Assembly: GCA_002332905.1 (NCBI GenBank)
Contig: DDAM01000009.1
Span: forward strand, 11,257 to 75,256
Reading direction: 5' to 3'
From: Firmicutes bacterium UBA2058
GTDB taxonomy: Bacteria > Bacillota > Clostridia > Tissierellales > Sedimentibacteraceae
Length of the DNA: 64,000 bases
The notes under the pieces were generated by a model, which worked only from the letters and a program-made list of their open reading frames with translations, had not been told where the DNA came from and did no database searches. Made by a program: the position numbers and the translations under genes. Below, in pieces: positions 43,870 to 53,510 of this stretch. Within the stretch, counting starts at the first letter, position 1. Each line of letters opens with the position of its first letter.

Positions 43870-46800
43870 TTAGCTTGAATTCGATTCGATTGATCAATTG
43901 GTATGGATTTAGCCAGATTACTGTACCTGTAGGCTTCTTCACTTTGATTGCAGGTAAGAATGGAAATGGTAAATCTGTATTATTGGACGCTATAAAATAT
44001 GCACTATATGGGGACACAGTATTTAATAAATCTACAGAGAATAAAGGAAGCAGAACGGTGTCTTCTTACACAAGAGGTTTACTTGATGCCACTGCAGGAA
44101 CTTATATGAGATCGGTAGATCAAATGCCAAATGTATACACTCATATTGTGCTTGAAATGTTTGAGGCAGAACTTGGAAAAAGCTTTGTTCTTGGAACTGT
44201 AATTGATACAGACTCTGGTAATGGATTCGTAACTAGAAGATATGTCATAGAGAATAAAACACTTGTGGATGTTGTCCATACATATGAGGTAAATGGTCAG
44301 ACTATTCCGTATAGTACATCTGAATTACAGAAAGTTCTTGGTGTAAAAATGATGGATGTAAAAGAGGGAATGCTTAAGTTTATGCAGAGAACAGGACTAC
44401 GTTTAAATGAACAGCAGTTAGCCTCTTTCCGAAGAAAACTTCGAAGCATTATGTCTTATGATCCCGATGCCAAGATTGATCAGTTTATTAGGGAAAGTGT
44501 ATTAGAAAAGAAAAAGGTAGATTTTTCCAAACTAGTAGAAGCAAAAAATAATATTGATACATTGAATATGAATTTTGCAACAATTGATGCTGAAATAAAA
44601 GAACTTGAGCATATACTTAAGCTTTTTGATGGTTTGCAGAATGCTAAAAATGTCATCTTTGCAGATGATGTAAAGATTGCATATAAGCGTTTGTTAAAGT
44701 GCAGGAAAGATATAGAAGAAGCAACAAGGAATATGGATGTTGCGACTAGACAAATTGCTGAAGATGAGAGAAAGCTTGAAGCTATTGTTACTCGTGAGGA
44801 AAAACTACGTGTAGTTTATAATAAGGCAAAAGACAATTTGGATTCCATGGACTGTGCAAAGGCAATTGAAGAAGCTAAACAGTCTTTACAAAATGCAAAG
44901 GTTGAAAAGGAAAAACTTGAAAAAGAAAAGAGTGCACTTAATGAATTCCAAACCAGAGTAAGTGAATTGTTAGCCTGTTTTTATGAAGAGAGTTTGAGAA
45001 TAGAACAACAAGATGTATTGTCTTCATTAACTTTGGATAATTTTACAAAAATTCAGAAAGAAAGTAGTGTTGAGTATCTATTACAAGAAATTAAAAGATA
45101 CAGAGATGAAATTCTTGCTGAAATAACAAGAGCTAAAGATACTTTAAAAGAAAATCAAAAACAACAATATAAGTGGCAGCAAGTAATTGATGATTGTAAT
45201 TCCAAGAAGACAACGTTTTTGGAAATACCTGAGTATGTTGCGCTAAAAAATGAGATTAACAAAGAATTTGAAAATAGAGGTATACAATCAGAAGCCTGTT
45301 TTGCTTGTGAATATGTTATTGGGCTAACAGACGAGTCATGGCGTGATGCTATTGAAAGCTATCTTGGCAGACGTAGATATACAATTCTTGTTGAACCCGA
45401 ATATTATGACATTGCTGATGGTGTGCTTAATAATTCAAAAAATAAATATGCCCATTTATTCAATACAAAGCTTTTAATGAAAAAAGATGTCACACCTAAT
45501 GAAGATTCCATTGTTCATTTTATTGAAGTGAAAAATCCAATTGCAAAGCAATATTTTGATTATCAACTTGGACGTTTTCACGCAACTACTAAGGATAAGG
45601 TTAAAAATTATGAGAATGCTATATCAACGGAGGGTAGGGTATCAGTTGCTATGGATAGTTTCTTCCTACGCTTTGATAAGATTAAGTTCTATTTTTTAGG
45701 ACAGGAAACAATAGAACTTAATAGAATTAAAGCTATAAAAGCATTGGAATTTTTGCTTTATGAATATAAGGAGATTCAAGAACAAATGCAGCTAAAAGAA
45801 TCAAAGAAGTTATACCTTGAAACAACTATGAATCTTTTTGGAGAGTATAACTTTGATGCGTGTAGACTTTATGAGGTAGCATTAATGGACCTTACTAAAA
45901 AGCAGGATGATTTAGAACGCCTACAAGAAGCACAAAAAAATAATCTGGAATATATTGAGCTTGCTGAACAAGTAGGAAGACTTAAGCAGGATCTTGAGTC
46001 TATAAACAGAGAGGAAGATGTTGTTCGTGACGACAAATCTTCTATGCAGACGAAATATGGAGTGAATGAAAGTAAATATAAGGAAAAGACTGAAAGTATT
46101 GTTGTTATAGAAAGTGAATTAAAAGAACTAGATATTAAAAATAATGTTGTCTATGCAAAGGCAATTGAAGATTATGAAAAATATCTTGCAAATGGACCAG
46201 GAAGTGTAGGAGGAACACTAAAAGAAAGAGAAAGTTCTGAATGTTTATTGAGAGAAGTAGGAGAGAAGCTTACAGGAGCCCAAGCTTCATATAATGCGGC
46301 CAGAATGGCAGATAATCATTTGCCAATGTCTGATAAGTCCAGAGCAGAATATGAGACAAGAAAGTCAAGGATATGGATGGATGATTTACAGGAAATACAG
46401 CAGAAATTAGAAAAGCAGACTAGACGATATGAAGAAATTTTCAAAAATGAGTTTGTACTTACAGTGCTCAAATCCTGTGAAGCTGCAAGAGACGATTTGA
46501 AACTAATGAATGCTGAATTAGCAAGATTGAAATTTAAATCTAAGTATGCATTTGATGTTAAATATGTTAAGGACGGTTCTGATTACGAAAAAATTCTTGA
46601 ATATGCCAAATATTTAAAAGAACGAGAGGAACTTGGGACTACATCAGGACAGATAACATTCGATGCGTTGACATCATATTCGAATGATAAGGGAGAAGAA
46701 CTGGAAAAGGATATTCGAAAGATTATTAACAGAATTGTTGAAAGTAATGATAAGGATCAGATCGAGCATTATGCGGATTATCGAAACTATATGACATACG

Positions 46801-47162
46801 AGATTTTGCTTACAAATGATGTTCTCAGCAAAGCTAAGCTTTCAAAGCAATCTGGATATAATTCAGGTGCTGAAGTTCAGATTCCATACATGTTGATTCT
46901 GTTATCAGCATTGTTGATAATTTACAATGATAAACTTAATTCAACAAGACTTATTTTTATTGATGAGCCATTTTCAAAAATGGATCCATTTAATGTAAAA
47001 ATTATGCTTGGATTTATGAAGGAGCAGAATCTTCAAATGATTTTCTGTGCACCTGATAAGACAGAGTTAATTGGTAATGAATGCGAAGTTGTACTGCCGG
47101 TACTTAGAACTCAGACTGATTTAATGGAGATTGGTATTGTAGATATGCACAAGGGAGTGTAG
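43866..47162 (+). CDS. jetC: Wadjet SMC-like ATPase JetC
   Basis: A 1098-residue MukB/SMC-type ATPase. Walker A is GKNGNGKS (30-37). Two long coiled coils (about 235-445 and 640-900) flank a hinge-like central region near 450-600, and Walker B near residues 1028-1042 reads LIFIDEPFSKMDP. In known Wadjet the JetABC motor extrudes DNA loops, detects small circular DNA and hands it to JetD for cutting. Gene order jetA-B-C-D and overlaps match described operons. Confidence 0.92.
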   Translation: MISLNSIRLINWYGFSQITVPVGFFTLIAGKNGNGKSVLLDAIKYALYGDTVFNKSTENKGSRTVSSYTRGLLDATAGTYMRSVDQMPNVYTHIVLEMFEAELGKSFVLGTVIDTDSGNGFVTRRYVIENKTLVDVVHTYEVNGQTIPYSTSELQKVLGVKMMDVKEGMLKFMQRTGLRLNEQQLASFRRKLRSIMSYDPDAKIDQFIRESVLEKKKVDFSKLVEAKNNIDTLNMNFATIDAEIKELEHILKLFDGLQNAKNVIFADDVKIAYKRLLKCRKDIEEATRNMDVATRQIAEDERKLEAIVTREEKLRVVYNKAKDNLDSMDCAKAIEEAKQSLQNAKVEKEKLEKEKSALNEFQTRVSELLACFYEESLRIEQQDVLSSLTLDNFTKIQKESSVEYLLQEIKRYRDEILAEITRAKDTLKENQKQQYKWQQVIDDCNSKKTTFLEIPEYVALKNEINKEFENRGIQSEACFACEYVIGLTDESWRDAIESYLGRRRYTILVEPEYYDIADGVLNNSKNKYAHLFNTKLLMKKDVTPNEDSIVHFIEVKNPIAKQYFDYQLGRFHATTKDKVKNYENAISTEGRVSVAMDSFFLRFDKIKFYFLGQETIELNRIKAIKALEFLLYEYKEIQEQMQLKESKKLYLETTMNLFGEYNFDACRLYEVALMDLTKKQDDLERLQEAQKNNLEYIELAEQVGRLKQDLESINREEDVVRDDKSSMQTKYGVNESKYKEKTESIVVIESELKELDIKNNVVYAKAIEDYEKYLANGPGSVGGTLKERESSECLLREVGEKLTGAQASYNAARMADNHLPMSDKSRAEYETRKSRIWMDDLQEIQQKLEKQTRRYEEIFKNEFVLTVLKSCEAARDDLKLMNAELARLKFKSKYAFDVKYVKDGSDYEKILEYAKYLKEREELGTTSGQITFDALTSYSNDKGEELEKDIRKIINRIVESNDKDQIEHYADYRNYMTYEILLTNDVLSKAKLSKQSGYNSGAEVQIPYMLILLSALLIIYNDKLNSTRLIFIDEPFSKMDPFNVKIMLGFMKEQNLQMIFCAPDKTELIGNECEVVLPVLRTQTDLMEIGIVDMHKGV

Positions 47163-47165
47163 TGA

Positions 47166-48383
47166 GTGAAATACGAGGAGAAGATACTTAAACTTTTAGT
47201 TGACAATTATCGTAAGAGCAAAAAGGACTATGGTGATAATAAAATTAAAAGAAGAACTCAAGTTAAACCGGAAAAATTATATAAAAAATATAATGCTAAC
47301 GATGGTGATTTTGAAGAAATATCAAAACTCAATAAAGCGGTAAATGAGTTGACAGGTAAAGGCCTTGTTTATAGTGATACAGAAAACTTTGGAACCCAGA
47401 TTCAGAGCATTTATCTCGTTGATGAGCGAATTACGGATATTGAAAAATATCTCAGCGATAATTATGAATATATATCGAAAGACATGCAGATTCAGAATAT
47501 ACAAGTGATGATTGATTGTTACAGAAATGCTTCACCTATATGTGAAAAAGAATGCATACTATTATCAGAGAGCATAGATAATAGGATAATTCCAAAGAAC
47601 ATAGAGACACTTGATAATGTCTTTAAAGCAATTTCATTTATAGAGAATAATAGAGATAATTTATATATCAGAGAAGTTTCAATGAAAATTTATGGTGATT
47701 CAAAGTTCTTTGAGACTACAACATTACAACAGGTGTGTACTTTACTGCGTAAGTATTCAGATAGAACAAAAAAAGATAATGAGCTGATTGATGAAGTTCT
47801 GATGGATTATCATATTTATAAAGAGCCTCAGAAACTTTGCATTAAAGGGAATGTGGTAATAAATATTTCTGGAATAGATGTGAACATAAGTGGTTTCTCT
47901 GAAGGAATAGAGTTCATGGCATCAGATTTTGACAATATTCATTCGGTAAGTATATGCGCAACGAGGTTCATGACAATTGAGAATAGGACATCATACTTGA
48001 GATATAAGGACGATGATATTGTTACATTATATCTTGGAGGTTATGCAAACAGATTTCAGCGAGAATTTATAAAACTGATTTACGACTCAAATCCAGAGAA
48101 AGAATACTTACATTTTGGAGACATTGATGCAGGCGGTTTCTGGATACATCACAATTTATGTGAGAGTACAGGTATTGATTTTTATTTGTTTTGTATGTCA
48201 TCCGAAGAACTAAAGAATAAAGAGTATGAATCTTGTTTACATAGGCTAACGGAAAATGATATAACTAGACTTCAAGAATTAAAAGAGATAGATTTATATG
48301 CCGATACAGTAAATTATATGTTAGATAATAATGTGAAACTGGAGCAGGAAATAATCAGTTTGGATTTGATGAATATGAAGTGA
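47166..48383 (+). CDS. jetD: Wadjet nuclease JetD (TOPRIM, DUF2220-like)
   Basis: A 405-residue nuclease subunit. The N-terminal two thirds is an arm/winged-helix region. The TOPRIM-like C-terminal domain shows TLYLGGYANRFQREFI and FGDIDAGGFWIHH, with the D319-x-D321 pair. JetD cleaves plasmid DNA after loop extrusion by JetABC. The start is a GTG three bases after the jetC stop. It is the last gene of the operon and is followed by a long non-coding, repeat-bearing stretch. Confidence 0.9.
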   Translation: MKYEEKILKLLVDNYRKSKKDYGDNKIKRRTQVKPEKLYKKYNANDGDFEEISKLNKAVNELTGKGLVYSDTENFGTQIQSIYLVDERITDIEKYLSDNYEYISKDMQIQNIQVMIDCYRNASPICEKECILLSESIDNRIIPKNIETLDNVFKAISFIENNRDNLYIREVSMKIYGDSKFFETTTLQQVCTLLRKYSDRTKKDNELIDEVLMDYHIYKEPQKLCIKGNVVINISGIDVNISGFSEGIEFMASDFDNIHSVSICATRFMTIENRTSYLRYKDDDIVTLYLGGYANRFQREFIKLIYDSNPEKEYLHFGDIDAGGFWIHHNLCESTGIDFYLFCMSSEELKNKEYESCLHRLTENDITRLQELKEIDLYADTVNYMLDNNVKLEQEIISLDLMNMK

Positions 48384-49135
48384 TATTTCGAGAAAATGAT
48401 TAGAACGACAAATGAGGATGTTGTCAGACTGTGTGAAAACACTATCTTACGGTTCTATCTTAACTTATATATAGTTGTTTTATAAAATAATCATAACAAA
48501 ATTTTTATAATAGTTTATATTATTTATGATTGAAAAATCATTAGAAGTATTGCAACTGTCAATTAGTAGATGATTAAATACAGAGCTTATGTCTGAAAAT
48601 AACTTTAACAATATAATTTGTTACATTTATTATTATCCAAAATATATTATTTTTTTATAAAATTAAAAAAAACACAAGAGATTTTGTTACATTTATTATT
48701 ATTTTTTATTACATTTATTTTTATCCATCAACATGTGGTCAAAACGATAAATAAGGGGGTCTGACCACAATATGTCGTGGTTTTGAAGCGAAAAATGAGT
48801 AAACATTGGGCTGAAAAATGCCCATTTTTTGTCCCTGTTTTTAGAGCATTTTATAGATGACATAATATGTTTTTATATGTTTACTTGGAAAGTACAAATG
48901 TAATTAGATGAAAATTTCTAATCCATTTTTGAATATTCACTCAATATAATAATCGGGAAAGCTGTAATAAAGTGGTTTTACTTTAGAAAACAACTTTAGG
49001 AGTAGTTATCGGAGAAGCATTGATAAGCCATCAAAGAGTATTGCCTATACTCTGCTTGAGTTCATTTGTCAGTCAGTTTTTGCGATGCTTAATAAAGTTA
49101 AAATAAAGAGTTTGATATTTTTATAGAAATTAGCG
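48384..49135. other. Gene-free accessory stretch after jetD
   Basis: No gene is supported here. The stretch has three near-copies of TTGTTACATTTATTATTAT (48612-48632, 48683-48702 and, diverged, 48706-48724), then the dispersed repeat copy A to 48863. The part 48864-49135 shows only short frames, including a degenerate IDKPSKSIAYTLLEFICQS reading near 49020 that may be gene debris. Confidence 0.6.
48706..48863 (+). repeat. Dispersed repeat copy A (right repeat of Wadjet)
   Basis: A segment of about 158 bp that recurs at 55800-55955 (copy C) and, without its left third, at 53511-53615 (copy B). It starts with the 28-bp sequence that is inverted at 41304-41331 and ends TATAGATGACAT. TGTGGTC/GACCACA inside it forms a hairpin. 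No ORF is present, so it is an end or non-autonomous derivative of a mobile element. Confidence 0.75.
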
Positions 49136-49191
49136 TTTACAAACACTGACAAATGTGATATTATGACTATAAGTCATGTGACTGATAGTCA
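49136..49191 (+). promoter_or_regulatory. Promoter with double palindromic operator for tetR
   Basis: TTTACA (49136-49141), 17 bases, then TATTAT (49159-49164) form a promoter. Abutting the -10 are two adjacent 13-bp palindromes, TGACTATAAGTCA (49164-49176) and TGACTGATAGTCA (49179-49191), both TGACT-N3-AGTCA. This is a typical TetR-family operator, so the next gene probably represses itself and the genes behind it. Confidence 0.8.
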
Positions 49192-49214
49192 TAATTGTAT
49201 GAAAGGATAATTAT

Positions 49215-49814
49215 ATGCCAAAGAGTACATTTTTCAATTTGCCTGATGAAAAAAAGGATAAAATTTTTGAAGCAGCCGTTAATGAGTTTTCTCAGAACCA
49301 TTATGGAAAAATCACAATCGATAAGATAGTACAAAAAGCTGAAATACCAAAGGGCAGCTTTTATCAATATTTTGAAAACAAGGATGACTTATATGTTTTT
49401 TTATTCAATCAAATCGGAAATAAAAAGAAGTACACGATAGAGAAAGCAAAAAAAAATATAGAGAAGCTGGATTTTAAGTCGTATATCATGCTTTTGCTTG
49501 AAGAGGGAGACAGGTTTGAAAATGAAGATATTAAGCTTATAAAACTGAAAGATAAGTTTATGAATGAATGTCCTCAGGAAATCAGAAAAGAAATATTGTA
49601 CAATGAGTTTCCTAAAAGCTATAGCCTGCTAATTGAAGTAATAAAGTTGTATATTGAAAAAGGGGAACTTAGAGCAAATCTGGATATAGATTCGGCAGCA
49701 TACATTATTACACAATGTATGGCAAACCTCGGATTCTATAATATAAAAGAATGCAGGAATATTAAAGGGTTAGGAGAGAGGGTACTTGACGCTATAATTA
49801 AAGGAATAAAATAA
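49215..49814 (+). CDS. TetR/AcrR family transcriptional regulator
   Basis: A 199-residue regulator. The N-terminal DNA-binding domain has the helix-turn-helix TIDKIVQKAEIPKGSFYQYFENKDDLY (residues 35-61), typical of TetR proteins. The C-terminal ligand domain is helical and unassigned. The double operator at 49164-49191 lies just upstream. The start follows GAAAGGATAATT. It is 27 bp before the amidohydrolase gene, which it likely controls. A broken paralogous tetR lies 2.5 kb downstream. Confidence 0.9.
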   Translation: MPKSTFFNLPDEKKDKIFEAAVNEFSQNHYGKITIDKIVQKAEIPKGSFYQYFENKDDLYVFLFNQIGNKKKYTIEKAKKNIEKLDFKSYIMLLLEEGDRFENEDIKLIKLKDKFMNECPQEIRKEILYNEFPKSYSLLIEVIKLYIEKGELRANLDIDSAAYIITQCMANLGFYNIKECRNIKGLGERVLDAIIKGIK

Positions 49815-49841
49815 ATATTAAGAAAGGAAGGCTGGTGTTGT

Positions 49842-50873
49842 ATGTTTACGAAAAAGGAGCTAATTCAACATGAAAAATACCTGAAATTAAACGAGTTAGG
49901 AGATTTTGCTCTTGACTATGATGGTGAACTGGAGATTATTGATTTTCATACTCATATGTGTAATATACTTCCACTAAAGACTGTTGACCCAAACACAAAA
50001 GGATATAACCTTAAATATCCCACGGTTCCTTCTATTGAGAACATTGATTTTTCTGTTCCTTACTGGACAAAAGAAGATTCACATATCAGCAGGAACGGAT
50101 TTATGTCATTAATAAGATACTCATTAAATGCCTACGGTATTGTACAGGACATGATGAAAGGCGGGACTTATTCAAACTGTTTTAGATCTCAAGAGGAGAA
50201 TCAGATAGCTATAAATGTAGTTCTACCGTTAAGTACTAAAAAAAGCGATTGTTCACAGGAGGCTTTAAGAATTGTAAAAGATTATCCAAACCGTTTTATT
50301 GCATTCTGTTCCGTACATCCTGACGACCCGGAAGCGAAAGCAAAAATTTTTAAATATAAGGCGCTCGGGGCAAAAGGTTTAAAACTGAAAATATCTGATA
50401 TAGAGCTGAAAAATGATTTCAGTTCCTTAATTAATCTTTTTAAAGCATGTCATGAAGCTGGATTGCCTATTCTGTTACATACGGGCACAATTCCAGTGAA
50501 CCAGAACAATAGTTCCAGGCTCTATAAAAAGCTTCTCATGTCAACAAGAGTAGAATTATTCGGACATTTATTAGAGTATATGCCGAGAGATTTTGTGCTT
50601 ATATTTGGACATAGCGGAGTCTCGGAATATAAACTTGTTGCAGAATATCTAAAGAAATTCCCTGCAAGCTATGCAGAATTATCAAGCCAATCACAGCATA
50701 GTATAAAGTACTTGATTGATGAAGCAGGTTATGAAAGATTGTTGTTCGGTTCTGATTGGCCGGCACTACCTCAGTCAATCACCCTTTCGAGAGTATTAAT
50801 TGCGACAGAAGATAATAAAGAAGCAAGGGATCATATTTTAAATAAAAATGCCAAGAGGCTGCTAAATTTATAA
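49842..50873 (+). CDS. Amidohydrolase family (amidohydro_2) hydrolase
   Basis: A 343-residue metal-dependent hydrolase with a TIM-barrel layout. The HxH metal motif is in IIDFHTHMCN (about residues 33-35). Later ligands appear as LLHTG (near 213), FGHSG (near 256) and LLFGSDWPALP (near 303). Members include decarboxylases and lactonases; the substrate is unknown. Induction through the adjacent TetR regulator is likely. A truncated paralogue lies at 53131-53478. Confidence 0.87.
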   Translation: MFTKKELIQHEKYLKLNELGDFALDYDGELEIIDFHTHMCNILPLKTVDPNTKGYNLKYPTVPSIENIDFSVPYWTKEDSHISRNGFMSLIRYSLNAYGIVQDMMKGGTYSNCFRSQEENQIAINVVLPLSTKKSDCSQEALRIVKDYPNRFIAFCSVHPDDPEAKAKIFKYKALGAKGLKLKISDIELKNDFSSLINLFKACHEAGLPILLHTGTIPVNQNNSSRLYKKLLMSTRVELFGHLLEYMPRDFVLIFGHSGVSEYKLVAEYLKKFPASYAELSSQSQHSIKYLIDEAGYERLLFGSDWPALPQSITLSRVLIATEDNKEARDHILNKNAKRLLNL

Positions 50874-50929
50874 TGTTATTATAATCAATCCACTTTTTTA
50901 TACAAAATATTTAAAGGAGAGTGTTTATT

Positions 50930-51337
50930 ATGGGTGATCTGAATTATTTTTCAATTCTTTGCTTTGTGTGGGCGTTAATTGGGATAGGAAGCAGATTTGT
51001 AATGATTCATCTTGGTCAAAGGTGGAATAAGTGGGAGCTTGAAAAGGTATATTCTGAAGAAAAACGAACCTGGATATATTTTGCCGGAGTTGCAGCAACT
51101 TTTTTAGTAGGATATACATGGTTTAAGGTTTTTACTACTGATATAAGGCTTGGCTGGATAATTGCCTTATTAATTTCACTGACACTTATAAAAGTATCTA
51201 CCCTGGTATTTAATTATAAAAAGTTTAGACAATTTGCAAAGACTGTATTAAATAACAAGCAAAAGCTAATGCAATTAAATATTGGGGTAGTTATATTCTC
51301 AGTAATATTTATTTTGATGGGCATATATTTATACTAG
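50930..51337 (+). CDS. Small membrane protein of the tetR cassette
   Basis: A 135-residue protein with three or four hydrophobic segments (about 5-22, 45-62, 70-88 and 112-133). It is not a family I recognise. The start is the ATG at 50930, nine bases after AAAGGAGA. It follows the amidohydrolase by 56 bp and is probably cotranscribed. A transport or membrane-anchoring role is possible. Confidence 0.65.
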   Translation: MGDLNYFSILCFVWALIGIGSRFVMIHLGQRWNKWELEKVYSEEKRTWIYFAGVAATFLVGYTWFKVFTTDIRLGWIIALLISLTLIKVSTLVFNYKKFRQFAKTVLNNKQKLMQLNIGVVIFSVIFILMGIYLY

Positions 51338-51772
51338 TCAAATACCACTGTCGTCATGCCTGTGACATTACGGGATGTTTTGTATCGTGGTAATCTCAGC
51401 TCAGAAAGTAATACCTAGTAATTCCATTACAGGTAAGGGTTTTATAGAATGAGCAAGATTGGAAAGCAGAGTGACCCAAATTTTCATAGGATAAATTCAT
51501 ATTGCCATCAATATTTAAAATAAGGATGACTGCCATAAAGAGGTATGGGAGTATTAGTTTAGGCTGATGCTCCCTTTTTATATGTTAACCTGTAAAAGAA
51601 GCCGTTTCAGAGCTTTATTACAGTGATGTGTGGGGTTGGTAACCAGTTCGAAAAAGTAATGCCTGCCTTTATTAAATATACAAAAATACTTGTAAACAAA
51701 AGCAATCCTATGTTATAATATCAATGAATACATGAACATAATGTTCATAAGGGCGTAAGGAGGTGATATTTT
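51338..51772. other. Gene-free stretch with one terminator
   Basis: No coding signal is convincing here. A hairpin GGGAGTAT/ATGCTCCC (51547-51554 with 51567-51574) followed by five T is a probable terminator. A promoter-like TATAAT (51714-51719) and a palindrome TGAACATAATGTTCA (51733-51747) precede the broken tetR and could be its old operator. Confidence 0.55.
51547..51580 (+). terminator. Terminator after the tetR cassette
   Basis: An 8-bp stem with one G-T pair, a 12-base loop and TTTTTAT. It could end transcripts from the amidohydrolase cassette. Confidence 0.7.
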
Positions 51773-52279
51773 GCCAAGAGGCTTTACGCAGGAAGAAATA
51801 TATATTACAAAAGAACAACTGCTCAACTCCCTCACGTATTTTCTCACGAGCCTTTTCCCTTTCAATATCCAAAATAGTAAATATTAGTTCCTCTTTTGAT
51901 GCAAAGAATTTGTAAAATGTACCGTTTGCAATACCAACTGCAGCAGTCAAATCCCTTACACCGAATTTTTTATACCCATACCTGATGAATAGGTCTTTCC
52001 CCTTTGCTGCACATATTAATGACCCAATAAATGCACTGAAAGCCTTTTTATTACATTGTAATCCGTGAACTTCACGACAATCCGATGATGAAAATTCTTC
52101 TGCAAAAGGATGAATACAACTACGTAACGGGTAAAATGACCCAGGAACAATTATTGAAAGAATGTACGGAATCTCTCGATCCCTTGCTGGAGATTGCTGA
52201 ATATTGGAAAAGCAAAGAGCTGGTTAGAGATATTGATATGAATGTAGTGATAATTCTAAAGGAGGGAGCAAGATGGTGA
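51773..52279 (+). pseudogene. tetR-family gene wrecked by an internal inversion
   Basis: A plus-strand start (TTG behind AAGGAGGTGATATT) opens with PRGFTQEEIYITKEQ, a typical TetR start. From about 51817 to 52070 the coding sense flips: the minus strand reads KGKDLFIRYGYKK, then TAAVGIANGTFYKFFASKEE and EREKAREKIREGVEQL, a classic TetR helix-turn-helix. The plus-strand frame then resumes as NPMMKILLQKDEYNYVTGKM and DPLLEIAEYWKSKELVRDID, the ligand-domain part. Thus one gene has had its middle of about 250 bp inverted in place. The palindrome GTGAACTTCAC (52069-52079) lies at the right junction. The intact tetR at 49215 is not closely similar in this region. Confidence 0.75.
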
Positions 52280-52503
52280 AAATATTATCAGACTTGCTGG
52301 AGAGCCTTGGTATTTGCTTTTTTAGGGGAATAAACAGAAAATAATCCGACGTATCTTTGTTCAGAGATTACAGTGGGTTGAACCAGGAAAGGATTTAGGA
52401 AATATATGCGGGTATAGAGATTTTTTGTAGATGCCCAACTTACAATATCCCTGAAAAAGTTAAAGTAAAGAGCCTTTCTTCGCACATTATCAATACTTAC
52501 AGG

Positions 52504-53040
52504 ATGGCTTCGCAATATATTCCTGTGAGCATGTTTCAAAAGACATATGATTCTTTTGCGGAAAATAAACAGATATATTTTGAGGAAATCAAAAAAACGG
52601 ATTCAAGCTGTAAGAATCTTTGTATGATCTATCTTCATGGGTTTTCTGAGAGAAATTACGAAAATGAAATCAGGTATCTTTTTTTTAAGTTTATTGATGA
52701 ACTGCCTAATACTGAAGTCAGGTTCACTTCATATGAAAAGAAGCCCATTAGGTCAGCCTTATTCTGGCGCTTATATATTTGACTCATGTCCGGTCGTAAC
52801 AATTGAAGGTAATCGTTGGCGGATTCAGCTTTGGCGGGCATGTTACAGCGTTTTTGGGAACCTGTGATGACAGAGCTGACTTATATATCATGGGGCAGGC
52901 GGGAGCCGGATTACCAGAGAGTTTGCGGTATTTACCGGTATGACCGGGACTTACAGTAAAGCGAAGCTTATGGACTGAAAGAGGAATTGATTTTGAAAAA
53001 TTATATTTACCGGTGGAATTACTGAATTATAATTCGATTT
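52504..53040 (+). pseudogene. Decayed gene debris
   Basis: A 92-codon open frame (52504-52782, MASQYIPVSMFQKTYDSFAE at its start) is followed by broken frames such as VTIEGNRWRIQLWRACYSVF and DRADLYIMGQAGAGLPESLR. I do not recognise the original protein. Frame changes, lack of a good ribosome binding site and the neighbouring broken genes suggest remains of a gene rather than a working one. No other content is seen from 52280 to 53130. Confidence 0.4.
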
Positions 53041-53130
53041 TCATTAGAACTTTTTGACATAGAAAAGATATATTTTACTAGATTTCCTGAAAGTATTATC
53101 AGTGTTGATGGAATTAGAACCAGGTGGAAA

Positions 53131-53478
53131 TTGCTTATGGGCGGATTTATGGTTAGGAGGGCATCTTCTGAGCGATTTCTAAGAGATATGAAAATGAATC
53201 ATATCAGCAGTGCATTAGTTCTGCAGATTAACCCGCCGGACCGGAATAAGGCAGAGGTAATGAAAGAAATAACGACAAAGAATCGTGAATTGATAACGTT
53301 TGGGGCAATACACCCGAATGATGGGAATATTAAGGAAAAGATAGACAAATACTTATCATTGAACATAAAGGGGTGGAAATTAAATCCGCATATATGTGGC
53401 TTTCATATTGATGATAGGAAAAGTATTGGCAGAGACAAAACTACCTATTTTATCCTGCAGTGGGCTCGGAATACCTAA
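53131..53478 (+). pseudogene. Fragment of an amidohydrolase
   Basis: A 115-codon fragment aligning by eye to the middle of the intact amidohydrolase at 49842. FLRDMKMNHISSALVLQINPP and LITFGAIHPND plus LNIKGWKLNPH correspond to its NVVLPLS, FCSVHPDDP and ALGAKGLKLK region. Both the HxH start and the C-terminal FGSDW part are missing, so it cannot be active. Together with the broken tetR upstream it is the relic of a second tetR/amidohydrolase cassette. Confidence 0.75.
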
Positions 53479-53510
53479 AAAGCACTTGAATTCTTTAAGG
53501 AATAATAGGA

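Noticed and set aside
48384..48863. Possible CRISPR-like array in the TTACATTTATT repeats after jetD
   Set aside because: Repeats are AT-rich, of unequal spacing and only three; no cas genes are present.
52288..52539. Minus-strand 83-codon ORF
   Set aside because: No ribosome binding site and no family; it lies in a decayed region between broken genes.
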